Shown: positions 47,604 through 58,657, counted from the stretch's first letter. The stretch: DNA of 64,000 nucleotides from Bacteroidia bacterium (GCA_021740825.1 JAIOZA010000006.1:45810-109809), one strand, 5' to 3'. Numbers and translations are program-made. The notes: generated by a model not told the origin, from the letters alone.

Positions 47604-50246
47604 TTATTTTTGAATAATAATTTTAAAATTTTCAGTTTTATATGGAGTCGTTATCCTTACGAAGTAAATTCCCTCCGCAAAATTTTGAACATTAATTTTA
47701 GTTTGAGAATTCTTAACTTCTTCTTCAGCTAGCAATTTACCTGATAAATCAAACAAACTAATGGTGCTATGTTTTGGAACCGAATTTTTAAATTCAATTA
47801 CTAAATTTTGTTCTTGCTGGTAATGATTGCATTTCCAATCATCAGATTTTTCATTAACTGAAATAATTTTATGAAAATAATCTTTCCCGTTTTTTTCTTT
47901 GGTTCCTAGTCTATAATAAGTAATGTCGCTAAATGGCTCTTGATCAACTAAATTATAAGTTTTAGTTTGAGAGTTACTACTTACAAAAACAGTTGTTAAT
48001 TCTTTGAAATCAATCCCATTATTACTTTTATCAATTGTATAATGCAAAACATTTTCTTCAGAACCTACTTTCCAAAAAACATCATTTACATCATTATTTT
48101 TTGTAGCATAAAAATCTATCAGTTCGATTGGTAAAATAGTTAAAGGCGGGTTACAGCCATTGTTAAAATAGCTATTGGCCGCACCTCCTCCAACTGTAAA
48201 AGCAATCCCTGCTCCATCTCCACCCACTAATAAATTAGGTTGATAATTATAACTAGTAGTGCAACCACCTGAAACTGCATTAAAATTTGCTGTAAAAAAT
48301 CTTAACTCTCCAACATTTCCACCATTAGAAAAATTACCACCCACTGTCCAAGAGGCATCTGTAGAATATAGCACATATATAGTTCCTAATGAACAAAATG
48401 TTGATAAGTCATAATCAAAACAATTAGAGTTTCTTGCAATCATAAAAACACTATTTGCGGGAATAATGCCTGCCGCTGTTGCATCAACAAATAAAGTTGT
48501 GCAGCTAGAGCTTGCCAATGAATTCAAATTAGCTGTTTGAGTGGCATTTGATGTAAATGAATCAGTGTAGGTAGCAGCAGGGTTTACCGTGTTACCATAT
48601 GTAACAACAATATTAGCCGGAGTGACAGGGATACTGCTTGTTCCTGAGTTAAAAAATAAAATCTCATTATCCCCTTCTTGACACGAACCAGTGCAGGAAT
48701 TAACTAGCACTCCTGTCATTTTAGGACAATTTGCAGAAGTAACATCATTAACATTTAGAATTCCAGTAGTACTAGTTTGTGAACCACATGAATAACTAAC
48801 AACACATTGATAAGAATAACTATTCATGCTTGTTGGAGGGTTAGAAACTGTTAGTAGAGAAGTTGTGGCGCCTGAATATACTCCGCCGCTAGAAATAGCA
48901 GAATAACCTGAGCCTGCATTCACTTGCCATTGATATGAAATTGGTGTACCTGTTGCAATAACAACAAATGTAGATGTTTGTGCTGGAGTGACATATGACG
49001 TGTATGGATTTGTTGAAATTCCAAATACAGTTAAATTTATGGCAGCAGTTGTAAAAGTGCATCCTGCACTTGTAGCTATTAAGCATCTATAATAGTAATT
49101 TGATACTGCCGAAGTGCCAGTAACTGATATAGTTCCAGTGGTACCACCTGAATAACTAACACCTGCTGGTGTTCCTGCAGCAACGGATAACCAAGTTGAA
49201 TTATTAGAACTCATTTGCCACTGATAGCTCGTTGCTGTTCCAGATATAGTTGTTGAAATCACAGCTGCATTACTAATACATACTGATTGACTGCTAGGAG
49301 AAATTGAAGGCGTAACACATGTAATAATAGATAATGTTGCTGTATTAGACGTTGCTGTGCCTGGGCAAGTATTGGTTACAACGCATTGATAGGAGTATCC
49401 ACTCATACTTAGTGGTGGATTTGATATTGTTAGAACTGCGCTGTTAGCACCTGCGTATGTTGGATTTGTCCCCCCATTTGTGATATTTGAGAAACCAGAA
49501 CCTGTATTTTCTTGCCATTGATAAGCAGGAGCAGTTCCAGATGCTACTACTGTATAAGAAGCGGTTCCTGCTGAAGTTGTTGATACACTTGTTGGCTGAG
49601 ATGTTATTGACGGTGGTACACAGCCACCGCAAGAAGACACGCTGCCGTTTACAACAATATCTTTATTGGTAGTATTGCCTCCATCTTCTGGCCCACCTGT
49701 ACCTGCAGTAGCCTCAGAATTATAAACATATAACCTAAAAGTAATTGGCGTATCACATGTAGGCGAAATAGCTGAAAAGCCAAAGTTAAATGTTTGGGTG
49801 CTAGTCACATCAACTCCAGCCAAAGCTCCTCCTAAATTACCCACATATCCATCAAAAGAACTTCGCAGAGCAAATGTCCTAGGTCCTGTACCTGAACGTT
49901 GGTAAAGAAAAACCACTGAAGTAACAGAAATTTGGAACCCAGCGTTTGGGGTAACAGTAAATTCAATGTATTTCGTTAAATCTATTGTTCCAGAAATTGA
50001 AAAATTTGTTGATCCAAATCTATCACCATTAGCAGATGCTGTCAATCCAGAACGAGTAATAGTAGAACTGCTAATATTTGGATCGTTTGTACTTGAAGGC
50101 AATGAAACTTCGCTTCCTGTCGCGCCAGCAAAATCAAATGTCAAAATTGCCTGCCCCCAAATTTTTGAAAAAGAAAAGAACACTAAAATCAAAAGCACTT
50201 TCAATTGAAAGTTATTGCTTGAAAATATTTTATTACACCTTAACAT
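47604..50246 (-). CDS. Ig-like-repeat secreted protein with T9SS type A-like sorting domain
   Basis: Signal peptide; repeated modules ending (S)YSYQCVVTNTC / YSYQCVVSYSC; C-terminal STISLFDLSGKLLAEEEVKNSQTKINVQNFAEGIYFVRITTPYKTENFKIIIQK. Confidence 0.88.
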   Translation of the reverse strand: MLRCNKIFSSNNFQLKVLLILVFFSFSKIWGQAILTFDFAGATGSEVSLPSSTNDPNISSSTITRSGLTASANGDRFGSTNFSISGTIDLTKYIEFTVTPNAGFQISVTSVVFLYQRSGTGPRTFALRSSFDGYVGNLGGALAGVDVTSTQTFNFGFSAISPTCDTPITFRLYVYNSEATAGTGGPEDGGNTTNKDIVVNGSVSSCGGCVPPSITSQPTSVSTTSAGTASYTVVASGTAPAYQWQENTGSGFSNITNGGTNPTYAGANSAVLTISNPPLSMSGYSYQCVVTNTCPGTATSNTATLSIITCVTPSISPSSQSVCISNAAVISTTISGTATSYQWQMSSNNSTWLSVAAGTPAGVSYSGGTTGTISVTGTSAVSNYYYRCLIATSAGCTFTTAAINLTVFGISTNPYTSYVTPAQTSTFVVIATGTPISYQWQVNAGSGYSAISSGGVYSGATTSLLTVSNPPTSMNSYSYQCVVSYSCGSQTSTTGILNVNDVTSANCPKMTGVLVNSCTGSCQEGDNEILFFNSGTSSIPVTPANIVVTYGNTVNPAATYTDSFTSNATQTANLNSLASSSCTTLFVDATAAGIIPANSVFMIARNSNCFDYDLSTFCSLGTIYVLYSTDASWTVGGNFSNGGNVGELRFFTANFNAVSGGCTTSYNYQPNLLVGGDGAGIAFTVGGGAANSYFNNGCNPPLTILPIELIDFYATKNNDVNDVFWKVGSEENVLHYTIDKSNNGIDFKELTTVFVSSNSQTKTYNLVDQEPFSDITYYRLGTKEKNGKDYFHKIISVNEKSDDWKCNHYQQEQNLVIEFKNSVPKHSTISLFDLSGKLLAEEEVKNSQTKINVQNFAEGIYFVRITTPYKTENFKIIIQK

Positions 50247-50582
50247 TTAAATTCATTTAAACTTAATGAAAGCGGTTTTAGTTCAATTTAAAATCAAATA
50301 GGCTATGATTTAAAAGACTTATAGGGTGTTCACTTGTGGTGCAAAATTAAACTATTAAATCTTTATTAATATGTATTAATTTTTAACAAATTGTTAAGCA
50401 TTAATAAGTAAAATCAAAGACATAAATGAAAAATTTATTGAAAACATTTAGCTTCAAAATACAAATTGTTTACGACTTTTATTTTTATCCACAATTACTA
50501 CTTTACGAATGTTATTATCATTTTAAATAATTAAGTAGGATTTTTTATTTGTTTAACTACTTTCGTATAAAATCAATCAAAA

Positions 50583-51194
50583 ATGAAAAAGGGTTTTATA
50601 TTTTTTGCACTATTAATTGCTTGTGGCGTTTTATTATCATTTATCAATAAAACTAATACTGAACTTGGCTTAAATGCTCCAATACCAATGGCTGATGAAA
50701 AAATGAAGGATATTAGTGGTAAAGATGTTTCATTAAATTCGGTAAAAACTGCTAAAGGATTGTTGGTGCTTTTTTCTTGCAATACTTGTCCTTATGTAAA
50801 ATTAAGTGAAACTCGAATTAAAGAAATATCAGATAATTGTTTAAAACTAGGAATTGGCTGTATTATTATTAATAGTAACGAAGGGCAACGCACTGAAGAA
50901 GATAGTTTTGATGCCATGGTAAAGTATGCTGCTGCTCAAAAATTTTCTTGCTTTTATTCAGTTGATGCGAACTCAAAATTAGCAGATGCTTTTGGAGCAA
51001 CTCGCACGCCACAGTGTTTTTTATTTAATTCAAAGGGCCTAGTTTATAAAGGCGCTATTGATGATAATGTAAAAGATCAAGCGCTAGTTAAAACTCATTA
51101 TTTAAAAGAAGCAGTTGATGCTTTAGCAAAAAATGAAACTCCAAAATTACAAGAAACAAAATCAATAGGCTGCACGATTAAACGTGTTGAGTAA
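50583..51194 (+). CDS. Thioredoxin/redoxin-family protein (peroxiredoxin-like)
   Basis: Signal anchor; LLVLFSCNTCPYVKLSETRI (CxxC), GATRTPQCFLFNSKGLVYKGAIDDN, C-terminal SIGCTIK. Confidence 0.88.
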   Translation: MKKGFIFFALLIACGVLLSFINKTNTELGLNAPIPMADEKMKDISGKDVSLNSVKTAKGLLVLFSCNTCPYVKLSETRIKEISDNCLKLGIGCIIINSNEGQRTEEDSFDAMVKYAAAQKFSCFYSVDANSKLADAFGATRTPQCFLFNSKGLVYKGAIDDNVKDQALVKTHYLKEAVDALAKNETPKLQETKSIGCTIKRVE

Positions 51195-51217
51195 TAGTAT
51201 AATTTAACGATATTAAT

Positions 51218-51249
51218 AAAGTTCTGCTAGTAGTTAGCAGGACTTTTTT
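51218..51249 (+). terminator. Terminator of the redoxin gene
   Basis: aagttctgcta-gtagt-tagcaggactt followed by tttt. Confidence 0.8.
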
Positions 51250-51268
51250 AATGTTTTTTTTGGTCGTT

Positions 51269-51284
51269 TCCTCCAGCCGGCGGA
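51269..51284. repeat. Second copy of the GC-rich palindrome (TCCTCCAGCCGGCGGA), nested in cgtttcc...ggaaacg arms
   Basis: 14/16 identity to the palindrome at 40335-40350. Confidence 0.75.
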
Positions 51285-51344
51285 AACGCCCTAATAATTC
51301 TAAAGATGAGATTAATTTCAATGTATGTAAAAACTTAAACAACT

Positions 51345-51377
51345 AAAAAAGTCCTACTAATTATGATAGGACTTTTT
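51345..51377 (-). terminator. Terminator of frr (possibly bidirectional)
   Basis: aaaaaagtccta-ctaattatga-taggactttttaa. Confidence 0.8.
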
Positions 51378-51399
51378 AAATATAACATAGCGGAGAAAA

Positions 51400-51960
51400 T
51401 TAAACAGTTAAAATTTCTTTCTCTTTTTGCTCCAAATGTTTTTCACATTTAGACGCAAACTCATCAACCAACGTTTGCATTTTTGTTTCTCCTCCTTTTG
51501 CTTCATCTTCAGGTAAACCTGCTTTTTGCAAAGCTTTTATTTTATCGATTGATTCTTTACGAATATTTCTTAAACCAACTTTAGCATCTTCGCCGCATGC
51601 TTTAGATGTTTTTACTAAGTCTTTTCTTCGTTCTTCAGTTAAAGGTGGCACAATAATCCGAATTAATACACCATCGTTTTGTGGATTAAAACCTAAGTTA
51701 GCGGCTTGAATTGCTTTTTCTATTGGTGTTAACATTGATTTTTCCCAAGGTTGCACTAAAATGGTTCTTGAATCTTGAGTATTAACGCTAGCTACATTGC
51801 TTAACGGCGTTCTCGCTCCATAATAATCTACCATTACATTGTCCAACATGGTTGGATTTGCTTTTCCTGCTCTAATTTTAGCCAATTCCATTTCTAAATG
51901 CGAAATGGTTTTTTCCATTTGCGTTTTTGCTGTTTCTAAAACTGTTTTTATATCGCTCAT
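51400..51960 (-). CDS. frr: Ribosome recycling factor
   Basis: LAKIRAGKANPTMLDNVMVDYYGARTPLSNVASVN; PPLTEERRKDLVK. Confidence 0.97.
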   Translation of the reverse strand: MSDIKTVLETAKTQMEKTISHLEMELAKIRAGKANPTMLDNVMVDYYGARTPLSNVASVNTQDSRTILVQPWEKSMLTPIEKAIQAANLGFNPQNDGVLIRIIVPPLTEERRKDLVKTSKACGEDAKVGLRNIRKESIDKIKALQKAGLPEDEAKGGETKMQTLVDEFASKCEKHLEQKEKEILTV

Positions 51961-52021
51961 AATTTAAATTTATGTAAAGTTAATTTTTATATGATTTAGG
52001 GTGAAAAAATATCTATTTTTT

Positions 52022-52816
52022 TTAAACAGCAACTTCCGCTTTTATATGTGGATGAGGGTCATAATTTTCTAAAATAAAATCGTTAATGGTGAAATCAAAA
52101 ATTGATTTAATATCCGGATTGATTTTCATTGTTGGTAATTTTCTAAATTCTCTTGTCAATTGCAAATTAGCTTGTTCAATATGATTAGAATACAAATGAG
52201 CATCGCCTAAAGTGTGAATAAAATCACCTAATTGTAAATTACATACTTGAGCTACCATCATCGTTAAAACTGCATACGACGCAATATTAAAAGGAACACC
52301 TAAAAAAATATCTGCACTGCGCTGATATAATTGACAACTTAATTTTCCGTCAGCCACATAAAATTGAAAAAATGCATGACATGGCGGTAATTTCATATTA
52401 TTAATATCAGACACATTCCAAGCGCTTACAATTAAGCGGCGAGAATCTGGATTGTTTTTTATCATCTCAATCACCTGAGTAATTTGATCAATATGTTTAC
52501 CGTCTGGTGTTGGCCAATTGCGCCATTGGTAGCCGTAAACTGGACCTAAATCTCCATTTGAATCAGCCCACTCATCCCAAATACGCACACCATTATCCGT
52601 TAAGTACTTAATATTTGTATCGCCTTTTAAAAACCAAAGTAATTCATGAATAATTGACTTCGTATGCAATTTTTTAGTAGTCAATAACGGAAAGCCTTCC
52701 GCAAGGTTATAACGCATTTGATAACCAAATACACTTATTGTGCCCGTCCCCGTTCGATCTTCTTTTTTTACGCCATGTTCCAAAACATGTCGCATTAAAT
52801 CATGGTATTGTTTCAT
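52022..52816 (-). CDS. thyA: Thymidylate synthase
   Basis: [54 protein letters not shown]. Confidence 0.98.
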   Translation of the reverse strand: MKQYHDLMRHVLEHGVKKEDRTGTGTISVFGYQMRYNLAEGFPLLTTKKLHTKSIIHELLWFLKGDTNIKYLTDNGVRIWDEWADSNGDLGPVYGYQWRNWPTPDGKHIDQITQVIEMIKNNPDSRRLIVSAWNVSDINNMKLPPCHAFFQFYVADGKLSCQLYQRSADIFLGVPFNIASYAVLTMMVAQVCNLQLGDFIHTLGDAHLYSNHIEQANLQLTREFRKLPTMKINPDIKSIFDFTINDFILENYDPHPHIKAEVAV

Positions 52817-52934
52817 TCTTATTTTAATTTACTTACAAAACTATTAAACCTTTCTGCAAAAATAAAAATGATTTATCAATCTTTATTAAACAACCGAGTA
52901 TGATATGGCTTTTGTAGGTGCGATGAATTGGATT

Positions 52935-53699
52935 TTAAATTAAAAACTTAACTTCTTTCATATCACATTCTTTCTCTACAGTATTTGATAATTGAATTTT
53001 AAGTTTACCATTATTTGATACACCTATAATTTCACCTTTAAATCTATTACCAACTGAATCGGTGAATGGCATTGTCTTATTCATTCCAAATAAAACTGCA
53101 AGATAGGAAGCATCAATAAATGCAAGTTTTTGCTGTTTCAATTTTAAATACCATTTTTCTATTTTTTCACATAATAAATTCAAAATTAATTCTCGGTCAA
53201 AATCATGTGCTGTTAGCAATTTTAAAGATGTTGCAAACCTTTCAAATTCATCAAATCTCATTTGATTTACGTTGAATCCAATTCCAATTACTACCTCCTT
53301 AATCGCCGTATTTGCTATATTAGTTTCAATTAATATACCTGCTATTTTTTGTTGATTCACTAAGATGTCATTTGGCCATTTTATTTTAATGTCATATTGA
53401 CTACTAGTTAAAATATCAGTCAATAAGTCATAAATAGCTAATGCCGTAATTTTACTAAGATAAAACGAATTCTCGATTGATAAAAACGTTGGTTTTAGAA
53501 TGATTGATGAAATGATGTTTTGCCCTATATTACTGCTCCATACAGTGCCACGCTGTCCTCTACCTTTTGTTTGATTATCGGTGTAAACAATAGTACCTTC
53601 AATCACATTAACATTCCTTAACAAGTTCATGGCATAAGTATTGGTGCTTTCTACTTCGTGTAAAAAAAGCAGATTCTTTCCAATAAACAATGTTTGCAT
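52935..53699 (-). CDS. birA: Biotin--[acetyl-CoA-carboxylase] ligase
   Basis: VESTNTYAMNLL, TDNQTKGRGQRGTVWSSN, IKWPNDILVNQQKIAGILIET. Confidence 0.94.
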   Translation of the reverse strand: MQTLFIGKNLLFLHEVESTNTYAMNLLRNVNVIEGTIVYTDNQTKGRGQRGTVWSSNIGQNIISSIILKPTFLSIENSFYLSKITALAIYDLLTDILTSSQYDIKIKWPNDILVNQQKIAGILIETNIANTAIKEVVIGIGFNVNQMRFDEFERFATSLKLLTAHDFDRELILNLLCEKIEKWYLKLKQQKLAFIDASYLAVLFGMNKTMPFTDSVGNRFKGEIIGVSNNGKLKIQLSNTVEKECDMKEVKFLI

Positions 53700-53774
53700 G
53701 TACGTAAAAAGGTTAAATTTGTTGCTTATAGCAAAACAAAAGTAAAAAACAGAATAGTATTAGCAATAAAAAAT

Positions 53775-54335
53775 ATGGCAAAATTACCAATAAAGAAATC
53801 CGCTGCGAAAAAAGCAAGTCCTGTTAAAAAATCTGCTTCAAAAAAAGTGGTTACAAAAAAAGTTGTAAAAGTTCCTTTAACAGAAAAAGAAGAAGCTCAA
53901 AAAGAAGCGAATCGAATTGCAAATACTGAAAATAAAAAGAAAGTTTCAAGCGGTGCCAAGCGACCTAAGAAAAAAGCAACTAAAGAACAAACAACGAGCC
54001 TGCTTGATGCCATTGTTGAGGGAATGCAGGATAAAAAAGCAAAAAATATTACAGTTATTAACCTAATTGGATTAGAGCACAGAGTGGCAGATTATTTTGT
54101 AATTTGTGATGCCGATAGTTCAACTCACGTTGGAGCTATTGCAGATTCATTGGAAGATTCTGCGATAAAAAAAACTGGCGAAAAGCCTTATCATAGCGAA
54201 GGTTACCAAAATGCTGAATGGATTTTAATTGATTATGTAAATATTGTTGCTCACGTATTTATGCGCGAAACAAGAGAATTTTACAACATCGAAGCACTTT
54301 GGGCGGATGGAGAAATAACCACTATTGCTAGCTAA
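53775..54335 (+). CDS. rsfS: Ribosomal silencing factor RsfS with a long Lys-rich N-terminal extension
   Basis: DAIVEGMQDKKAKNITVINLIGLEHRVADYFVICDADSSTHVGAIADSLED; start taken at the ATG at 53775 (MAKLPIKKSAAKK) rather than at 53694. Confidence 0.92.
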   Translation: MAKLPIKKSAAKKASPVKKSASKKVVTKKVVKVPLTEKEEAQKEANRIANTENKKKVSSGAKRPKKKATKEQTTSLLDAIVEGMQDKKAKNITVINLIGLEHRVADYFVICDADSSTHVGAIADSLEDSAIKKTGEKPYHSEGYQNAEWILIDYVNIVAHVFMRETREFYNIEALWADGEITTIAS

Positions 54336-54427
54336 AAAATTAAATTCCGAATTCAATTATTAATACATCAATAAACAAAATAGATCATTAACTGGTTACT
54401 AAGCTAACAACCGCATAAAATAAAAAA

Positions 54428-56572
54428 ATGAGCGACGAAGAACAAAACAAAACAACAAATAATGACGAACAAAGCCAAAATTCGTCAGCAGAAGAAGATA
54501 GAAAGAAGCAATTTGAAAAAATGAAAAATCGTTTTGGAAAAAAAACGTCTAATCCATTTGGAGGATCTAATAACAGTAATAATAGTGGGAATAGTTTTTA
54601 TTGGATTTACGGTTTAGTAATTGCAGGATTACTTGCATTTGTATTTTTTGGACAAGAATTTGAAGGCAGAGTTTACGAAACCGACCAAGCACAATTTGAA
54701 CAAAATATGCTTGCTAAAGGTGATGTAAAAGAAATTGTAATTGTTAATGAGAAGTTTGCAGAAATAACAATTAAGCAAGATAGTTTAAAACTTCCTCGCT
54801 ACTCAGCAATTGATAAATCTGGGAAAGTTGTTCCATTTTTTCCTGAACCTAAAAGTTCTCCGGGTCCTCATTTTAAATTATCTATTGCAGATAAAAAAGA
54901 TTTTATTGAGCAAGTTCGTAAAGTACAAGAACTAGTAAACATTCCTTTAAACATGCGTGTTTCTCCAACACGTGCAGATAGAACTGAATGGAGTGATCAT
55001 TTAGGTTGGATGCTTCCAATTGCAATTATGGTTATTTTATGGATTGTAATGATGCGCCGAATGGGTGGCGGCGGAAGTGGTGGTGCTGGTCAGATATTTA
55101 ATATCGGTAAATCTAAAGCTGTACTTTTTGATAAAGATTCAAATGTAAACGTTACGTTTAATGATGTTGCAGGTTTGGATGGTGCAAAAGTAGAAGTTAT
55201 GGAAATTGTTGACTTCCTTAAAAATCCAAAAAAATATACTGATTTAGGAGCAAAAATACCAAAAGGCGCTTTACTAGTTGGTCCTCCAGGTACCGGAAAA
55301 ACTTTATTAGCTAAGGCTGTTGCCGGCGAAGCAAAAGTACCTTTCTTCTCTTTATCAGGTTCCGATTTTGTAGAAATGTTTGTTGGTGTTGGCGCATCTC
55401 GTGTGCGAGATTTATTTAAACAAGCAAAAGAAAAGGCACCTTGCATAATCTTTATTGATGAAATTGACGCAATTGGTAGAGCTCGAGGAAAAAATGCTGC
55501 AGCTGGCGGAAATGACGAGCGAGAAAATACATTAAATCAGTTATTAACTGAAATGGATGGTTTTGGAACAAATAGCGGGGTAATTATTTTAGCTGCAACA
55601 AATCGTGCTGATATTTTAGATAGAGCTTTAATGCGTGCAGGACGTTTTGATAGACAAATTTATGTTGATATGCCGGACGTATTAGAACGTAAAGAGATAT
55701 TCCAAGTTCATTTAAAGAAAATTAAGATAGACACTTCTGTTGATATTGATTTTTTAGCAAAACAAACTCCTGGCTTTAGTGGTGCTGATATTGCAAATAT
55801 TTGTAATGAAGCTGCTTTAATTGCAGCACGTGCCAATAAAAAACAAGTTACAAGACAAGATTTTTTAGATGCTGTTGATAGAATTATTGCTGGTTTAGAA
55901 AAGAAAAATAAAATTATTACACCAGCAGAAAAACGCGTTATTGCATTTCATGAAGCAGGTCATGCCACAGTTAGTTGGATGTGTGAACATGCATCTCCAT
56001 TAATTAAAGTAACCATCGTACCTCGCGGAAGATCTTTAGGTGCAGCATGGTACTTGCCAGAAGAAAGACAAATTACAACTACCGAACAAATTGTAGACGA
56101 AATGTGTGCTACACTTGGAGGCAGAGCCGCTGAAGAAATTATTTTTGGTAAAATTTCAACAGGAGCATTAAGTGATTTAGAAAAAATTACGCGTCAAGCT
56201 TATGCATCCATTGTGTACTATGGTTTAAATGATAAAATTGGAAACGTTAGTTATTATGACAGTTCAGGACAAAGCGAATATAGTTTTAACAAACCGTACA
56301 GTGAAAATACTGCTAAAATAATTGACGAAGAGGTTAAAAAAATGATTGATATTGCTTATGCTCGAACAAAAGCAATATTAATAGCTAACAAAGAAAAATT
56401 AACCTTGTTAGCTGAAAAGTTATTGGATAAAGAAGTTATTTTTAAAGAAGATTTAGAATCTATTTTTGGCAAACGTCCATTTGAAAAAGATATAGCTGAA
56501 GATATAGCGCTAGCTGAAGAAAAAAAATTAACGGAAAGTTTACCTCCAGCAACAGATGAATCTATTGTTTAA
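54428..56572 (+). CDS. ftsH: ATP-dependent zinc metalloprotease FtsH
   Basis: [39 protein letters not shown] zinc motif, SRH region. Confidence 0.98.
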   Translation: MSDEEQNKTTNNDEQSQNSSAEEDRKKQFEKMKNRFGKKTSNPFGGSNNSNNSGNSFYWIYGLVIAGLLAFVFFGQEFEGRVYETDQAQFEQNMLAKGDVKEIVIVNEKFAEITIKQDSLKLPRYSAIDKSGKVVPFFPEPKSSPGPHFKLSIADKKDFIEQVRKVQELVNIPLNMRVSPTRADRTEWSDHLGWMLPIAIMVILWIVMMRRMGGGGSGGAGQIFNIGKSKAVLFDKDSNVNVTFNDVAGLDGAKVEVMEIVDFLKNPKKYTDLGAKIPKGALLVGPPGTGKTLLAKAVAGEAKVPFFSLSGSDFVEMFVGVGASRVRDLFKQAKEKAPCIIFIDEIDAIGRARGKNAAAGGNDERENTLNQLLTEMDGFGTNSGVIILAATNRADILDRALMRAGRFDRQIYVDMPDVLERKEIFQVHLKKIKIDTSVDIDFLAKQTPGFSGADIANICNEAALIAARANKKQVTRQDFLDAVDRIIAGLEKKNKIITPAEKRVIAFHEAGHATVSWMCEHASPLIKVTIVPRGRSLGAAWYLPEERQITTTEQIVDEMCATLGGRAAEEIIFGKISTGALSDLEKITRQAYASIVYYGLNDKIGNVSYYDSSGQSEYSFNKPYSENTAKIIDEEVKKMIDIAYARTKAILIANKEKLTLLAEKLLDKEVIFKEDLESIFGKRPFEKDIAEDIALAEEKKLTESLPPATDESIV

Positions 56573-56577
56573 TTAAA

Positions 56578-56612
56578 TTTTAGTCCACGGATAATTTTAG
56601 GACTATTTAATT
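56578..56612 (+). terminator. Weak hairpin downstream of ftsH
   Basis: tagtcc-acggataatttta-ggacta followed by a short T-run. Confidence 0.35.
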
Positions 56613-56668
56613 GAATAATATGTCATCATATTACTTGATTACATTGAATACTATTGTAGCTTTATAAT

Positions 56669-57592
56669 ATGATTAATCGCGAGTTAATTGAACCATTTTC
56701 GAAATTAGAATTACTTGCAAAGCAAGTTGTAGAAGGTTTTATTACTGGATTGCATAAAAGCCCGTTTCATGGTTTTTCTGTTGAGTTTGCCGAGCACCGA
56801 ATTTATAATAAAGGCGAGAGCACCAAGCATATTGATTGGAAATTATTTGGTAAAACAGATAAACTTTTTATTAAGCGTTACGAAGAAGAAACTAATTTAC
56901 GTTGTCAAATTATTATTGACACTTCAAACTCCATGTTGTTTCCTTTAGAAAGGAAGCAAGATGCCATGAATAAATTATGTTTTTCGGTTTATGCAGCAGC
57001 AGCATTGATTCAATTACTAAAAAATCAGCGCGATGCAATTGGTATTACATTTTTTGATAAAGAAATTCATAAGCATTTTCCAGCCAAAAGCAACCCTACT
57101 CAGCAAAAGTTAATGTACCATGAGTTAGAGGAATTACTAAATAAAAAGGTTTATGAAGAAGTATCTTCAACTGAATCTGCAAAAGCGTTAGACCAAGTAG
57201 CAGAAATAATTCACAAACGCTCGTTAGTGGTTATTTTTAGTGATATGTTTGAAGCGCAATCAAATTTAGGATCTATTTTTGCAGCACTGCAACATCTAAA
57301 ATATAAAAAGCACGATGTCGTTTTGTTTCATGTAGCGGATAAAAAACAAGAATTAGATTTTGAGTTCGAAAATCGCCCTCACCATTTTATAGATATTGAA
57401 ACTAAAGAGGAGATTAAATTAAATCCTAATGAAGTGAAAGAAATGTATTTAAAAAAAATACGTGAATATACTGAGGCCGTAAAATTAAAATGCGGACAAT
57501 ATAAAATTGATTTTGTAGAAGCGGATATTAATAAAGGTTTTGATACTGTTTTACAAACTTATTTAACCAAAAGGAATTTAATGCTGAGGTAA
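56669..57592 (+). CDS. DUF58 domain-containing protein
   Basis: FHGFSVEFAEHRIYNKGESTKHIDWKLFGKTDKLFIKRYEEETNLRCQIIIDTSNSM. Confidence 0.92.
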   Translation: MINRELIEPFSKLELLAKQVVEGFITGLHKSPFHGFSVEFAEHRIYNKGESTKHIDWKLFGKTDKLFIKRYEEETNLRCQIIIDTSNSMLFPLERKQDAMNKLCFSVYAAAALIQLLKNQRDAIGITFFDKEIHKHFPAKSNPTQQKLMYHELEELLNKKVYEEVSSTESAKALDQVAEIIHKRSLVVIFSDMFEAQSNLGSIFAALQHLKYKKHDVVLFHVADKKQELDFEFENRPHHFIDIETKEEIKLNPNEVKEMYLKKIREYTEAVKLKCGQYKIDFVEADINKGFDTVLQTYLTKRNLMLR

Positions 57593-57829
57593 AGTTTTGC
57601 AACCATAACTTGTGCGTTCTTGGAACAATCGTCTACCGAAACGCTAATAATAAATATAACTTCTTAATGGACTTTTGCAAAGAAAAATAAATGTGTTTTG
57701 ATTAGCGACAATACATGCAAATACTTATACTTTTGCGAACCTTTTTTTAGCGTGTGCTACTTGCTGTTGTTTTCTTATGCATTTAGTTTAAACGTAGCTT
57801 TCGTTTCTGCATACACAGTTAAAACAATT

Positions 57830-58657
57830 TTAGTTTGTCGCAAACCGAAGCCCAATCGAAGGAGTCAAAACCATTTGATTACGCACACGATATGCTAAAT
57901 ATGAATAATTATTTGAATGATTAAATACAGTTTCGTATTTATAATCATTTGGTATATGTCCATCATAGGTGTAAGCGTATAGAAAAGATAGATTAAAGTT
58001 TAATGCAATTTTACTTGTCAAAAAGTAATAATAAGAGAGATTAAGATTAACACGAGGCATACGACCAAAATTTGTATCCCAGTTTTTTGCGTTTTTGGAT
58101 GCAGTAAAAAGTGTTGTGTCATTTATTTGATTTAATTTTGAATATGTATTGGTTACTGTAATATCATAAATTGCAGGAATGTTTAGTATTAAATTAAAAC
58201 TTAATTGTTGTCTATTATTGAATTGATAGTTATAACCGAAACCTAAATTTGCATATAAAACATTATACTTTATATGTTGGTACAATTTATAAGATTTAAG
58301 TTTAATACTGTCATTATATGCATTCATATTGAATTCTTTTCCTTCAAATTCACTTTGTAAATATGATAAAGCAAAAATATAGTTGAAGTTATTGTATCGA
58401 CGTGTTAATGATAATTCATAATAGCTTTTTAATTTTGAACTAACTGAGTAGATGTCACCATAATTAAGAGCACTATAAATTGACAATTTGTTGTAAACTG
58501 GAATACCATAATTTAAACCTATTTGAAAGCATTTTCTGCTAATTTTCAAAGAGTCATTTGCTTTAGCGGTGTTTTTTGAAATTGTAATTAAGCAAAGAAT
58601 AATAAACACTTTGTATACGAATTTCATTTGTCTTTTAAATTTTCGCCACATAGACAA
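57830..58657 (-). CDS. Hypothetical outer-membrane beta-barrel-like protein
   Basis: Signal peptide and many alternating aromatic strands (e.g. YNNFNYIFALSYLQSEF, VLYANLGFGYNYQFNNRQQLSFNLILN), C-terminal LTPSIGLRFATN. Confidence 0.6.
   Translation of the reverse strand: MSMWRKFKRQMKFVYKVFIILCLITISKNTAKANDSLKISRKCFQIGLNYGIPVYNKLSIYSALNYGDIYSVSSKLKSYYELSLTRRYNNFNYIFALSYLQSEFEGKEFNMNAYNDSIKLKSYKLYQHIKYNVLYANLGFGYNYQFNNRQQLSFNLILNIPAIYDITVTNTYSKLNQINDTTLFTASKNAKNWDTNFGRMPRVNLNLSYYYFLTSKIALNFNLSFLYAYTYDGHIPNDYKYETVFNHSNNYSYLAYRVRNQMVLTPSIGLRFATN

Noticed and set aside
55090-55446. 118-aa ORF antisense to ftsH
   Set aside because: Overlaps the conserved AAA ATPase region; shadow ORF.
57698-57898. 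66-aa + strand ORF between DUF58 and the OM protein gene
   Set aside because: Cys/Tyr/Phe-rich translation without family resemblance; overlaps the end of the 57830-58657 gene.
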